Of a stretch of 45,011 nt of DNA, positions 36,101 to 44,284 are shown one piece after another. This stretch comes from 0-14-3-00-41-53 sp041500225 (GTDB taxonomy: Bacteria; Nitrospirota; Thermodesulfovibrionia; Thermodesulfovibrionales; SM23-35). Made by a program: the position numbers and the translations under genes. Each line of letters starts with the position of its first letter. Position 1 is the first letter of the stretch. The stretch spans positions 1-45,011 of the forward strand of contig JBGQLV010000012.1 of NCBI GenBank assembly GCA_041500225.1, in the 5' to 3' direction. Under the pieces are notes generated by a model. The model was not told the origin of the DNA. It searched no databases and saw nothing but the letters and a program-made list of their open reading frames with translations.

Positions 36101-36516
36101 CCGATCAGGCCTCCGCTGTATTGGCCGAGCAGATCCATATCTATTCTCGGTTTGTAGTAGAAACCCTCAGTATATGCCTTTGTCACGAGTGAGACAAGGT
36201 TTCGGTACCCATTGTTATCTTTTGCGAGCAGGATGAGATGGAAGGATGCCTCCTCTACATCAGCAGCATGCCTCTTCTCAAAGCGGCTCCCTGGCGCTAC
36301 ATAGACCTCACAGCCTATTATAGGTTTTATCCCTGCTTTTGTAGCATGCCTGTAAAATTCCACTGCACCAAAGAGATTGCCATGGTCTGTTATTGCTACT
36401 GCGGGCATCCTGAAGGCAGCAGCCTGTTCGACAAGCTCCTTTATCCTGATCGCTCCGTCCAGCAGGCTGTATTCAGTATGCACATGAAGGGGGACGTAAT
36501 CTGAATGCCGATGCAT
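33097..36516 (-). CDS. dnaE: DNA polymerase III subunit alpha
   Basis: DnaE is the replicative polymerase. The N-terminal PHP domain starts VPLHVHTEYSLLDGAIR. The catalytic palm aspartates are in SMPDIDVDFCKDRR (near residue 400), preceded by VGPGRGSAAGSLVSY. C-terminal helix-hairpin-helix, OB-fold (EIKIGGILKNIKKIQTK) and tail domains are present. 1139 aa is normal. It shares a short 92-bp region with the divergent penicillin-binding protein gene. Confidence 0.97.
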   Translation of the reverse strand: MHRHSDYVPLHVHTEYSLLDGAIRIKELVEQAAAFRMPAVAITDHGNLFGAVEFYRHATKAGIKPIIGCEVYVAPGSRFEKRHAADVEEASFHLILLAKDNNGYRNLVSLVTKAYTEGFYYKPRIDMDLLGQYSGGLIGLTSCLKGEVPYYLQKGMIDRARDKALEYKHILGPENFYIELQNNNLPEQEEANRRLIELASELHIGLVATNDCHYMKKEDSRAHDILLCIQTGKTVKDTNRLYFSSDGFYFKSPEEMKNAFKDIPEAILNTRAIAERCNVEFKLGANMLPVYELENGQTPDALLEKLAVEGMFHRFESDPNTLYTERLRRELDIIKKMGYSSYFLIVWDFISYAKKKGISVGPGRGSAAGSLVSYCLGITDIDPVKYSLLFERFLNPERVSMPDIDVDFCKDRRAEVISYVAEKYGKDHVAQIITFGTMAAKAAIRDVGRALDFPYIEVDRIAKLVPPTLNITIEDTLKVEPQFKALYDSNPRIKELINIAMRLEGLCRHASTHAAGVVISPTPLTDYTPLYKNPSDVSIMTQFDMGSIEKIGLLKFDFLGLKTLTIIDNALKYIKDNGNDLSLKDISFEDKKTYELLSSGHTTGIFQLESAGMRDLLVKISPNRFGDLIAIVALHRPGPMGSGMIDDFIKRKKGKIPVKYDLPQLREILDETYGVILYQEQVMRIANKLANFTMGQADILRKAMGKKRPEEMEKLKEVFIQGARANGISEKKATRIFDLMAFFAEYGFNKSHSAAYAYLAYQTAYLKAHYPVEFMAANLSADMDNTDKIVKSITECREMGIAILPPDINQSGQEFKVIGNSIRFGLEAVKGVGSSTIESIIELRNTEGPFISVSNFLERVDQRKVNKKVIESLTKAGAFDSLGTTRAKAMELMNRVLNESSRIHTARVFGQQSIFSNITEETTENLADWCEEEILKYEKEALGFYITGHPLTKYYSQLDKIGAKKTSELEEIPDGEEIKIGGILKNIKKIQTKSKAEIMAYFTLEDPEGNIEVIVFPELYRNSLPLLQKDTPILVKGTVDKTEKGIKVVSTEISRLDALETKKDYKVEIRLRYPLSDSISLERLKSVITSNSKGEYPLYLRIFLKDTETLIATGIRISHDSEIINRIEEITGKGAVTFQ

Positions 36517-36572
36517 AATAAAATATTAACCTTATGAGTAGTTTCAAGTCAATGCAGACAGCAATGAGGATT

Positions 36573-36602
36573 TTGACACGTCTTCTTTATCAAGGGTATA
36601 AT
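36573..36602 (+). promoter_or_regulatory. Near-ideal sigma-70 promoter for the penicillin-binding protein gene
   Basis: TTGACA (36573-36578) and TATAAT (36597-36602) match the consensus exactly with an 18-bp spacer. Transcription would start about 7 nt after the -10, at or beside ATG 36609, so the mRNA would be leaderless. Confidence 0.75.
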
Positions 36603-36608
36603 TCAATA

Positions 36609-38918
36609 ATGCGACTGAAACTTATTATTATCTTCACTGCCTTCTCAATTATAGTTGGAACCTTTGCTGGTGGCTATCTGGCAATTAGCAGAGGGATTCC
36701 TTCTATTGAGGAGATGAAGCAATACAGGCCTGTGGCAGGCACAAAGATATATGCTGACGACGATGTTCTTATAGGGGAACTTAAGGTAGAAAAAGGTGTA
36801 TTTGTCCCGATAAATAAAATACCGGAACATATGATAAATTCTGTTATAGCGGTTGAAGATTCGAGGTTCTGGAAGCATAAAGGTATTGATTATCTTGCCA
36901 TAGCAAGGGCAGTTATAAAGGACATTCTTTATGTAGGACTCAAGGAGGGCGGAAGCACAATAACCCAGCAGCTCGCAAAGGTGATGTTCCTTACCCCTGA
37001 GAAAACTCTAAAAAGAAAGCTCAGGGAGGCGGCACTTGCTATAAAGATTGAAAAGAGCCTCGATAAAAAAGAGATACTCGAACTCTACCTGAATAAGATT
37101 TATTTCGGCCATGGTGCGTATGGTGTTGAGATGGCCTCTAGGATATATTTTGGAAAATCAGTAAAGGATATAACACTGCCTGAGGCTGCACTTATTGCAG
37201 GTCTCATAAAAGCGCCTTCATTATATTCTCCATACAATGACCTGACAAAGGCAAAAGAGAGACAGCGGATTGTGCTTTTGCGCATGGAAGAAGAAGGTTT
37301 GATCAAAAGGTCTGAGAAAGATAATGCATTAAGACAGCCTGTTTATCTTTCAAGCATGAGGAAAGGGATAGAGGCAAACAACTACTTCATAGAATACATA
37401 AGAAGATATCTTGAAGAGAGATACGGTGAAGAAACCGTATATAAAGAGGGGTTAAGGGTATATACAACATTAGATAGAAGGGCACAATTACTGGCAGCGA
37501 AGGCACTGCAGGAAGGGCTCAGGGAATTCGATAAAAGAAGAGGGTGGCGTGGGCCATTAGAACATAAAATAGACATAGATATTGAAAAAGAAATGAAGAG
37601 TAAAGAGATCACAACTTCGGTTGTTACAACTCCCGGATATAACGCTTCAGGACTTGTCCTAAAGGTTAGCAACACGGAAGCCCTTATAAAGACAAGAGGT
37701 ATTATGGGGAAGCTTTCGATCGGGGATGCAAAATGGGCTTCAAACGTTATTGGCCCCAAAAAGGGCACGGGTAAGGTACTGAAAGATTTTAAGTTGACGC
37801 AGATACTTAAGCCTGGAGATGTAGTGAAGGTGAGCATAAAAAGTATACGCGGCAACGATGTCCGCCTTTTGCTTGAACAGGAACCTGGTGTAGAAGGAGC
37901 ATTGGTCGCTTTAGAGCCTGATACCGGATTCATCAGGGCAATTATTGGCGGGTACGATTTTGTGAAAAGCGACTTTAACAGGGCTTTATATGCAAAAAGA
38001 CAGCCAGGTTCTGCATTCAAACCGATTATATATGCAGCTGCTCTGAACCACGGCTTTACCCCTGCAAGCACCATAGTAGATGAACCTGTTACGTATCAAG
38101 GAGGACCAAAGGGGGAATGGAGTCCTGAAAACTATGACCACAAATTTTATGGACCTACGCGTCTGAGAGAGGCATTGACATATTCAAGAAATGTAGTCAC
38201 AGTAAAATTGGTCGAGGCATTGGGAGTAAATAACGTGATTGATTTTGCAAGGACTATAGGCATCCAGGGAGATATGCCGGCAGACCTGACCCTTGCACTT
38301 GGTTCGCTGAGTATTAGTCCACTTGACCTTGCCTTATGTTATAACGTATTTGCAAGTAATGGTATGAAGGTAAAACCTATTGCAATAAAATATATCACAG
38401 ATTCCAAAGGCAGGGTTCTTGAAAGCAATGAACCAGAAGCTGAAGAGGTTATAAGCCCCCAGACTGCATTCTTGATAACCTCGATGATGGAAGACGTTGT
38501 AAAAAATGGCACAGGCTGGAGGGCTAAGGCTCTTGGCAGGCCTGTTGCCGGGAAGACAGGTACAACAAACGAATACAAAGATGCATGGTTTGTAGGTTAT
38601 ACCCCTGATTTAGTTTCTGCTGTCTGGGTTGGTTTTGACGATATGAAACCCCTTGGTCCTCAGGAAACAGGTGCACGCGCAGCATCTCCTATCTGGGTGT
38701 CTTTCATGAAGGATTTTCTGAGTGGAGAAATCGAAGATTTTACTGTCCCTGAAGGCATAGTCAGTTATACGATAGATTCCGCAACAGGACTTTTATCAAA
38801 GGACGAATCTATGGGTGTTAAAGAATATTTTAAGGAAGGTACAGAGCCAAAAAAATATGCACCATCTACCTCTATTCGGGAACCAAAAGAAAGTCCCGTA
38901 AACCTTAATTTTGATTAG
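36609..38918 (+). CDS. mrcA: Penicillin-binding protein 1A (bifunctional glycosyltransferase / transpeptidase)
   Basis: The enzyme polymerises and cross-links peptidoglycan. With ATG 36609 the protein is 769 aa, with a membrane anchor near the N-terminus (LIIIFTAFSIIVGTF). The GT51 domain has AVEDSRFWKHKGID (Glu83 catalytic), GGSTITQQLAK and KKEILELYLNKIYFG. An OB-like insert follows, then the transpeptidase with Ser468 in PGSAFKP (SxxK), SRN, and KTGTT at 649. An upstream ATG at 36534 is in frame, but a consensus promoter lies between the two, favouring 36609. Confidence 0.92.
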   Translation: MRLKLIIIFTAFSIIVGTFAGGYLAISRGIPSIEEMKQYRPVAGTKIYADDDVLIGELKVEKGVFVPINKIPEHMINSVIAVEDSRFWKHKGIDYLAIARAVIKDILYVGLKEGGSTITQQLAKVMFLTPEKTLKRKLREAALAIKIEKSLDKKEILELYLNKIYFGHGAYGVEMASRIYFGKSVKDITLPEAALIAGLIKAPSLYSPYNDLTKAKERQRIVLLRMEEEGLIKRSEKDNALRQPVYLSSMRKGIEANNYFIEYIRRYLEERYGEETVYKEGLRVYTTLDRRAQLLAAKALQEGLREFDKRRGWRGPLEHKIDIDIEKEMKSKEITTSVVTTPGYNASGLVLKVSNTEALIKTRGIMGKLSIGDAKWASNVIGPKKGTGKVLKDFKLTQILKPGDVVKVSIKSIRGNDVRLLLEQEPGVEGALVALEPDTGFIRAIIGGYDFVKSDFNRALYAKRQPGSAFKPIIYAAALNHGFTPASTIVDEPVTYQGGPKGEWSPENYDHKFYGPTRLREALTYSRNVVTVKLVEALGVNNVIDFARTIGIQGDMPADLTLALGSLSISPLDLALCYNVFASNGMKVKPIAIKYITDSKGRVLESNEPEAEEVISPQTAFLITSMMEDVVKNGTGWRAKALGRPVAGKTGTTNEYKDAWFVGYTPDLVSAVWVGFDDMKPLGPQETGARAASPIWVSFMKDFLSGEIEDFTVPEGIVSYTIDSATGLLSKDESMGVKEYFKEGTEPKKYAPSTSIREPKESPVNLNFD

Positions 38919-39007
38919 GAAGATTGCTATATGTCCTCGCCCAAAATTTTGCCTGTCTTTGTTTAAGAAATAGTAATAGAAAAAATTTTACAATCTATTT
39001 TATCCTC

Positions 39008-39036
39008 TTGACATTTCAGGATTGCCTGTGTAATAT
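39008..39036 (+). promoter_or_regulatory. Promoter of atpB-atpE
   Basis: TTGACA (39008-39013), 17-bp spacer, TAATAT (39031-39036), followed by AGAGGAGG and the ATG at 39066. Confidence 0.7.
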
Positions 39037-39065
39037 AACACTGATTTTTTCCAGAGGAGGTACCC

Positions 39066-39752
39066 ATGGAACACGAAGTTCTTTTAATGGACGCTATTAT
39101 CAATCCGGGAGTAATACCGCACAATGTTAGTTATGCCGTCCTTGCATCAATAATTTTAATAGTTTCGGCTTTTGCAGTAAAAGGATCTATGCGTTTGGTG
39201 CCTGTAGGCTTTCAGAATTTCATAGAGACAATTGTCGAGACATTCCTAAACTTAGCCGAGGAAAATATAGGCCACCACTGGGGTAAAACCCTATTCCCTC
39301 TCATCGGCACACTATTTATGTTTATCCTCATTTGTAACATTATGGGTCTTATACCTGGATTTGCTTCTCCGACTAGTAATATAAATACAAATATACCTAT
39401 GGCACTTATTGTCTTTATAACATACCAATTTTATGGAATCAGGGTTCATGGTTTTAAGTACATAAACCAATTTGTTGGCCCTATCCGTTCTATAGCGGCA
39501 CTCCCCCTTATGATACTAATGTTTATAATAGAATTCATCGGTCATCTTGTAAGGCCTGTTACACTTTCAGTCAGGCTTTTTGGAAACATGGTAGCAAAAC
39601 ATATAATCCTTCTTGTACTCGCTTCGCTGGCTCCATTGATTGTTCCGACTCTTATATTAGCATTAGGAACCCTTGTTAGTGTTATACAGGCATTTGTCTT
39701 TACTCTGTTAGCCACATTGTATTTAGCTGGTGCCGTTGGAGAGGCACATTAA
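39066..39752 (+). CDS. atpB: F-type ATP synthase subunit a
   Basis: Subunit a carries the ion half-channels of the FO motor. Five or six membrane segments are visible. The essential arginine lies in RPVTLSVRLFGNMVAKH (the second Arg), and the C-terminal helix has LGTLVSVIQAFVFTLLATLYL. At 228 aa it is typical. AGAGGAGG precedes the start. Only atpB and atpE are present here; the remaining ATP synthase genes must lie elsewhere, a split seen in several related phyla. Confidence 0.95.
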   Translation: MEHEVLLMDAIINPGVIPHNVSYAVLASIILIVSAFAVKGSMRLVPVGFQNFIETIVETFLNLAEENIGHHWGKTLFPLIGTLFMFILICNIMGLIPGFASPTSNINTNIPMALIVFITYQFYGIRVHGFKYINQFVGPIRSIAALPLMILMFIIEFIGHLVRPVTLSVRLFGNMVAKHIILLVLASLAPLIVPTLILALGTLVSVIQAFVFTLLATLYLAGAVGEAH

Positions 39753-39783
39753 TTTAAGAATTTGCAGGAAAGGAGGAAAAGAA

Positions 39784-40134
39784 ATGAAGAAAGGCATTTC
39801 TGTATTATTGTTAGCATTTGCTCTCATTTGTCTGCTCGTACCTTTTGTTCTCGCAGAAGAAGCTGCAGCACCTGAAGCTGGAGCAGCAGCAACAAGCGGC
39901 AAACCACTTGCTGCTATAGCAGCTGGTCTGGCCATCGGTATTGCTGCTCTTGGTACCGGTATCGGTCAGGGAATCGGCTTGAGCAAGGCTTGCGAGGGAG
40001 TTGCCAGAAATCCCGGTGCATCAGGTAAGATAACCACAACCCTCATCATCGGTCTGGCCATGATCGAGTCTCTCGCAATTTATGCTCTGTTGGTAGCACT
40101 GGGTATCCTTATAAACCAGAAGATGTTCTTCTAA
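39784..40134 (+). CDS. atpE: F-type ATP synthase subunit c with N-terminal leader
   Basis: Subunit c forms the rotor ring. Start ATG 39784 is chosen over earlier in-frame starts because AAAGGAGG lies just before it. The 116-aa protein is longer than the usual 75-90 because of an N-terminal signal-like segment (KKGISVLLLAFALICLLVPF, then VLAEEAAA). The hairpin follows: GTGIGQGIGLSKACEGVARNP with the polar loop, and the ion-binding Glu in AMIESLAIYALL. GQG plus ES...Y partly resembles Na+-binding rings, but the Thr of the Na+ motif is Leu. Confidence 0.94.
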   Translation: MKKGISVLLLAFALICLLVPFVLAEEAAAPEAGAAATSGKPLAAIAAGLAIGIAALGTGIGQGIGLSKACEGVARNPGASGKITTTLIIGLAMIESLAIYALLVALGILINQKMFF

Positions 40135-40164
40135 TTTCACTGAACAAACGGAGCACGTCTTTTA

Positions 40165-40197
40165 AAAAGGGCAGGGTTACCTGCCCTTTTTATTTTT
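40165..40197 (+). terminator. Strong Rho-independent terminator after atpE
   Basis: AAAAGGGCAGG (40165-40175) / CCTGCCCTTTT (40180-40190), loop GTTA, followed by TATTTTTT. Confidence 0.93.
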
Positions 40198-40234
40198 TAA
40201 TTTTCACACAACTATTTCCCAAAATAAAATGGCC

Positions 40235-40263
40235 TTGACATCATGGGGTATTTACTGTAAAAG
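40235..40263 (+). promoter_or_regulatory. Candidate promoter of the HD-domain gene
   Basis: TTGACA (40235-40240), 17-bp spacer, TAAAAG (40258-40263); TAGGAGC precedes the ATG at 40277. Confidence 0.5.
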
Positions 40264-40276
40264 TTAAATAGGAGCA

Positions 40277-41038
40277 ATGCTAGCGGAGCAGACTATTTAC
40301 TCAAGACTAAGACAGATGGCTGTTAGAACAGCAGAGGTACTGGGAGAGCCATCTTTTTATCCCAACCATAAAGTCGAATTAGAGATATCCCGTGAATCGT
40401 TTAAAACAGACATGCTCATAAAAAAATGCATGTCTTATATTGATGAGGCATCTATGAATGCTGGACACGGTCTATCCCATGCCGAGGCTGTGGCGCTTGA
40501 TGCTGGTATGGTCATACAAGTCGAAGGCAGGCTTCAGGACATAGACAGCAGTATGATACACGAGATTGTCGTTTATGTGCAGATAGCAGCTCTGCTGCAC
40601 GATATAAAACGTAAAGAGAAAGACCACACCATCGCTGGAAGCAATGAGGCAAGGAGGATACTGAATGATTTTCTGATAGATGACAGCTATAAACGATATA
40701 TAGTCGCTGCCATCAGAAATCATGAGGCATTTAAAAGGGTTTTAGAATCCGAAGATGAGATGGCAGAACTAATCAGCAACTCATTGTATGATGCAGATAA
40801 GTTCAGGTGGGGACCTGATAACTTTACAACCACCCTATGGCTGATGCTGGATTCTAATGATATGCCTGTGGAAAAGCTATACGAAAAATTTCCAGGAAAC
40901 TTAAAATATATAGAAAGCGTTAAAGCAACTTTCAGAACCCAGACCGGCAAAAAGTACGGCCCGGAATTTATTGATATGGGTATTATTATTGGTCAGGCCA
41001 TTTATAAAGAGATGTCAAATATATTAGACCTAAAATAG
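40277..41038 (+). CDS. HD-domain metal-dependent phosphohydrolase
   Basis: His64 and His68 (NAGHGLSHAEAV), the HD pair in AALLHDIKRKEKDH (His108-Asp109), AIRNHEAFKR and the late Asp in YDADKFRWGPDNF give the ligand set of an HD phosphohydrolase. Such enzymes hydrolyse nucleotides, cyclic nucleotides or other phosphates; the GP-DNF tail fits a subgroup with unknown substrate. 253 aa, cytosolic. It has its own promoter and an SD sequence, and follows the atpE terminator. Confidence 0.85.
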   Translation: MLAEQTIYSRLRQMAVRTAEVLGEPSFYPNHKVELEISRESFKTDMLIKKCMSYIDEASMNAGHGLSHAEAVALDAGMVIQVEGRLQDIDSSMIHEIVVYVQIAALLHDIKRKEKDHTIAGSNEARRILNDFLIDDSYKRYIVAAIRNHEAFKRVLESEDEMAELISNSLYDADKFRWGPDNFTTTLWLMLDSNDMPVEKLYEKFPGNLKYIESVKATFRTQTGKKYGPEFIDMGIIIGQAIYKEMSNILDLK

Positions 41039-41059
41039 AATAGGATAGGCCTTAATGTA

Positions 41060-42205
41060 TTACTTCCTAAATAGTTTTTTTGAAAGTAAATGCCTTAAGA
41101 GTGATGCAATAAGGTCTCTATGCCAGTCAAAGTTGGACCTCCTTATAATTGGTAAGATTCCGTCTCTCTTAGCAATATCCATGAGGAGATCAATCTGATG
41201 GTCAGAAAGCCTTGAAAAGATATTCCTCAGCACCAACCCTGCCTTTAATTCAGACTCTATCTTGCTTCTCCAGATTGTCTCGTATTCTTTAAATACCTTT
41301 TCACTATAGTTCCCACTCTTTAATGCCTTTATAATCGTCCTGACCGCAATCTCTGAGCAAAGAAGTCCGAAGTAGATTCCTCCACCTGTTGTAGTCTTAA
41401 CCTGACCTGCTGCTTCACCAACTATAACGAGTCTTTCTGCATAACTCTTCGGAATCCTCCCGAGTGGTATAGGGCTGCACCTTGTCTGATTATCCCGCAT
41501 ATCCAGTCTGTGTGTAATAAGTGGATTCTGGAGGAATCTCTTTAAAAGATCTGCTGGATTTTCTTTTGTGATAAGCCCGACCCTTACAGATTTACCATTT
41601 GTTGGAACAATCCATCCAAAAGAGCCAGGTGCAATCTTTTTACCAAAATAGACCTCGATATCACTGACGCCTTCCATTTTGACATCAGTCTGTATACCGT
41701 ACAAAAAATCCTTAGGTCTCTTAAATACTCCTTTAAAAAAATTTAATTCAAACCCAGTAGCAATTACCCCTATCTTTGAACTAAATTCCCTTTCTTTTTC
41801 TTCTGTTTTAACTTTAAAAGTACCATCTGAAATATTAATCTCTTTTACTCTTGTATTAAGATAAGTGGTCGCGCCGGCTCTTACAGCCTTGCTGTTCATT
41901 TCATGGTCAAATAGACCCCGATTGATAACATATGCCAAAGGGGATGCGGATTCGTATCTTAGATAGTTCCCGGAAGGAGAAAAAGCCTTTATGGAATTTA
42001 CGGACCTTAGTATTACCTTATCAGGAAGATCAAAGTTTTTAAGGCATTCAGTGCTGACAATACCGGTACAGTTTACATCCTTACCGATGACTGGATTTTT
42101 TTCAAATATTCCCACATCCAATCCTTCTGCTGCTAACAGGTATGCAGTATAACTGCCAATCGGACCAGCCCCAACTACTATAACATCATGTGTTTCAGTT
42201 CTCAT
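41060..42205 (-). CDS. Geranylgeranyl-reductase-family FAD-dependent oxidoreductase
   Basis: The N-terminal dinucleotide motif VIVVGAGPIGSYTAYLLA binds FAD; EKNPVIGKDVNCTGIVS and GEAAGQVKTTTGGGIYFGL are characteristic of the GGR family (plant ChlP and archaeal lipid reductases). Members saturate isoprenoid chains or act on related lipids. Substrate here is unknown; quinone side-chain or polyprenyl reduction is possible. 381 aa, no signal peptide. A separate transcription unit convergent with the HD gene. Confidence 0.87.
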   Translation of the reverse strand: MRTETHDVIVVGAGPIGSYTAYLLAAEGLDVGIFEKNPVIGKDVNCTGIVSTECLKNFDLPDKVILRSVNSIKAFSPSGNYLRYESASPLAYVINRGLFDHEMNSKAVRAGATTYLNTRVKEINISDGTFKVKTEEKEREFSSKIGVIATGFELNFFKGVFKRPKDFLYGIQTDVKMEGVSDIEVYFGKKIAPGSFGWIVPTNGKSVRVGLITKENPADLLKRFLQNPLITHRLDMRDNQTRCSPIPLGRIPKSYAERLVIVGEAAGQVKTTTGGGIYFGLLCSEIAVRTIIKALKSGNYSEKVFKEYETIWRSKIESELKAGLVLRNIFSRLSDHQIDLLMDIAKRDGILPIIRRSNFDWHRDLIASLLRHLLSKKLFRK

Positions 42206-42496
42206 TATCGGTCAACCTTCTATAGCTATCAAATTGAACATAATTATAACATTCTCTTAAAAATAATCTCCATTCCAACCATTTTGCTTCACTTCCCCTC
42301 TGCAATAAGACAGATTATCGTATTTTTGTCAGACTCGTTTGATTCGCTGAGGCGAACACGACAGCCCTCAATTCTTTATTGCAAAATTGGGTCTATTATG
42401 ATAAAGTCATCTATAGTTTAAGGGCGCTGGGGTTGCTTTTTCCCTTGTGAGCCTTAAGTTTACCCTCTTATCAAATATAATAGTTAATAAATTAGA
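42206..42496. other. Intergenic region between divergent genes
   Basis: It contains the leaders of the flavoprotein gene and the NtrC-like gene. One small hairpin, TTCGC-TGAG-GCGAA, lies near 42343-42356. No -24/-12 element or gene is seen. Confidence 0.5.
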
Positions 42497-43516
42497 ATGG
42501 AGTTCTCTGTAGATACGGATATTTCGATCCAGCCTCCCCAGATTATGGGGAAAAGCCCAAAGATGCTTAAAGTTTTCAAGGGTATCGGGCGGGTTGCCAT
42601 AAAAGACCTGGCAGTTCTTATATCGGGGGAGAATGGAACATATAAAGAACTGGTTGCAAAGGTGATACACTATAATAGCCTGCGACTCAATGGTCCTTTT
42701 GTTGCGATTAGTTTCACATCTATCCCTAAAGATCTAACCGAGGCAGAGTTATTTGGATATGAGAAAGGTGCATTTTCAGGGGCTACTGGAAAAAAAATTG
42801 GTAAAATAGAAGAGGCAAATGGAGGCACACTCTTTATCGATGAGATATCAGAGATAGACACAAAGCTCCAGTTAAAGCTCCTCCGTTTTATATTGGATAA
42901 GGAATTCAGCCCCCTCAACAGTAATAATTCATTTAAGGCAGATGTAAGGATAATTGTTGCAACCAACAAAGACCTGAAAGAGGCTGTGGCTAATGGAAAA
43001 TTTATAGAAGACCTTTACAACAGTTTCAAGCATTTACATATAAAGCTACCTCCTCTCAGAGAAAGGAAAGAGGATATACTGCCCCTTGCAAAACATTTCC
43101 TGAAGGAAGCTATCAGGAAATATGAAACAGAACCGAAGGAACTTTCTAAAGATGCAAAGGATTTTCTTACAAGATACGACTGGCCTGGTAATGTGCGTGA
43201 GCTGGAAAATACTATAAAAAGAGCTACCGTGCTTTCAAGGGGTGCAGTTATAGAAAAAAAAGACCTCTTGCTTGAAGACATCGGTTCTTACTCGATTAAG
43301 GAGTTTCTTGAGGAAAAACTTAGACGTTATTTAAAAGAAATGACAAAACTTGAAAACTGTTACCTCTATGAGACTGTGCTTTCGGAGGTAGAAAGTTCGC
43401 TTATTACGATAGTCCTTAAAGAGACTGGAGGCAACCAGCTCAAGGCTGCAAAGACTCTTGGTATAAATAGAAATACCTTAAGGGCAAAGATAAAAGAATA
43501 CAAAATCCGCATATAG
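42497..43516 (+). CDS. NtrC-family sigma-54 activator homologue with degenerate ATPase and Fis-type HTH
   Basis: The protein consists of an AAA+ sigma-54 interaction domain (about 15-245) and a Fis HTH (QLKAAKTLGINRNTLRAKI) with no receiver domain. Walker A is GENGTYKE (44-51): the Gly before the catalytic Lys50 is Tyr49. The sigma-54-contacting loop is GAFSGA, not GAFTGA (91-96). Walker B LFIDE (113-117 area) and LPPLRER are kept. Both arginine-finger positions of NtrC (FREDLFHRL) are lost: Ile170 and Ser176 in KFIEDLYNSF. It may bind DNA and sigma-54 without normal ATP hydrolysis. Confidence 0.9.
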   Translation: MEFSVDTDISIQPPQIMGKSPKMLKVFKGIGRVAIKDLAVLISGENGTYKELVAKVIHYNSLRLNGPFVAISFTSIPKDLTEAELFGYEKGAFSGATGKKIGKIEEANGGTLFIDEISEIDTKLQLKLLRFILDKEFSPLNSNNSFKADVRIIVATNKDLKEAVANGKFIEDLYNSFKHLHIKLPPLRERKEDILPLAKHFLKEAIRKYETEPKELSKDAKDFLTRYDWPGNVRELENTIKRATVLSRGAVIEKKDLLLEDIGSYSIKEFLEEKLRRYLKEMTKLENCYLYETVLSEVESSLITIVLKETGGNQLKAAKTLGINRNTLRAKIKEYKIRI

Positions 43517-43522
43517 GCAGTG

Positions 43523-43655
43523 GAGCCTGTCTAAAAACTAAGGTTTTGTCATCCTCCGGCTTGACCGGGGGATCCAGAACCTCTTGAAAAGACTGGATTC
43601 CCGCTTTCGCGAGAATGACGAATTTTTATCGGAATCGCAGTTTTTAGACAGGCTC
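43523..43655. mobile_element. 133-bp MITE-like element with perfect 17-bp inverted ends and 4-bp target duplication
   Basis: GAGCCTGTCTAAAAACT (43523-43539) and its exact reverse complement (43639-43655) form the ends. AGTG flanks both sides (43519-43522, 43656-43659). The inside carries GGATTCCCGCTTTCGCGAGA. It has no coding capacity, so it would be moved by a transposase in trans. Confidence 0.78.
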
Positions 43656-43659
43656 AGTG

Positions 43660-43780
43660 TCGTGTCTTTATCATTTCTGTCATTCAGAGCCCTGTGCATT
43701 TGGTCATTCTGAGCGGAGTGAAGAATATCGCTTCTCAATCCTACCTGACTTTCTAATGATTCATAGGATGACGACACCCA
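43660..43780. repeat. Dispersed TCATTCTGAGCGGAGTGAAG-type repeat
   Basis: GTCATTCTGAGCGGAGTGAA is a common dispersed repeat of many genomes, here next to the MITE-like element. The remaining gap up to 43861 shows no gene. Confidence 0.6.
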
Positions 43781-43861
43781 TTCAACTCTTATCTGACGGA
43801 GGTCAGGGGCTTAGGTAGGGACTTAGGGACGCAATCAAATCCTATCTTTTACAGATAAATT

Positions 43862-44281
43862 TTAGATCTCTTTTATATGTGTCTTTAAAAATTTCTCTAT
43901 TGCCTTCACGACTTCATCTTTGAACCGGGGAGGGCTTTGAGCTACCCATACCGTGAAGTTGTAGAGTTCCTGGATATCAACTATTAACCATTTATTGTTT
44001 GCAAAAAGAAAAGCAAATAATGTTGTTATGGCAATTCTCTTGTTGCCATTTTCAAATGGATGGTTTTTAATCATAAAATAAAAAAGCATACTCGCTCTTG
44101 TTAAAAACCTTGGATACAGAAACTTTCCTCCAAAAGTTTGAAATGGTGTAGCTAAACAACTTTCCAAAATGTTGGGCGTACGTGTTGAGAAGTCTGGAAT
44201 AGGTTCATTAAATGACAATAACTCTTGAGCCATCTTAAAAGTAATATGTGCGACTTCTTTTACTGTAACCCTTTTAACCAT
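43862..44281 (-). CDS. Fic/Doc-family toxin
   Basis: The signature HPFENGNKR (74-82) is the Fic/Doc active-site loop. The Lys before Arg is shared with Doc-type kinases that phosphorylate elongation factor Tu, while ENGN is nearer to Fic AMPylases, so the chemistry is uncertain. At 139 aa it is a minimal single-domain toxin of the death-on-curing kind. It follows a small HTH gene by 3 bp, and the two form a probable toxin-antitoxin pair. Confidence 0.87.
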   Translation of the reverse strand: MVKRVTVKEVAHITFKMAQELLSFNEPIPDFSTRTPNILESCLATPFQTFGGKFLYPRFLTRASMLFYFMIKNHPFENGNKRIAITTLFAFLFANNKWLIVDIQELYNFTVWVAQSPPRFKDEVVKAIEKFLKTHIKEI

Positions 44282-44284
44282 TCA

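Noticed and set aside
39730..39783. Upstream in-frame start for atpE
   Set aside because: The extension overlaps atpB, and a strong AAAGGAGG directly precedes ATG 39784.
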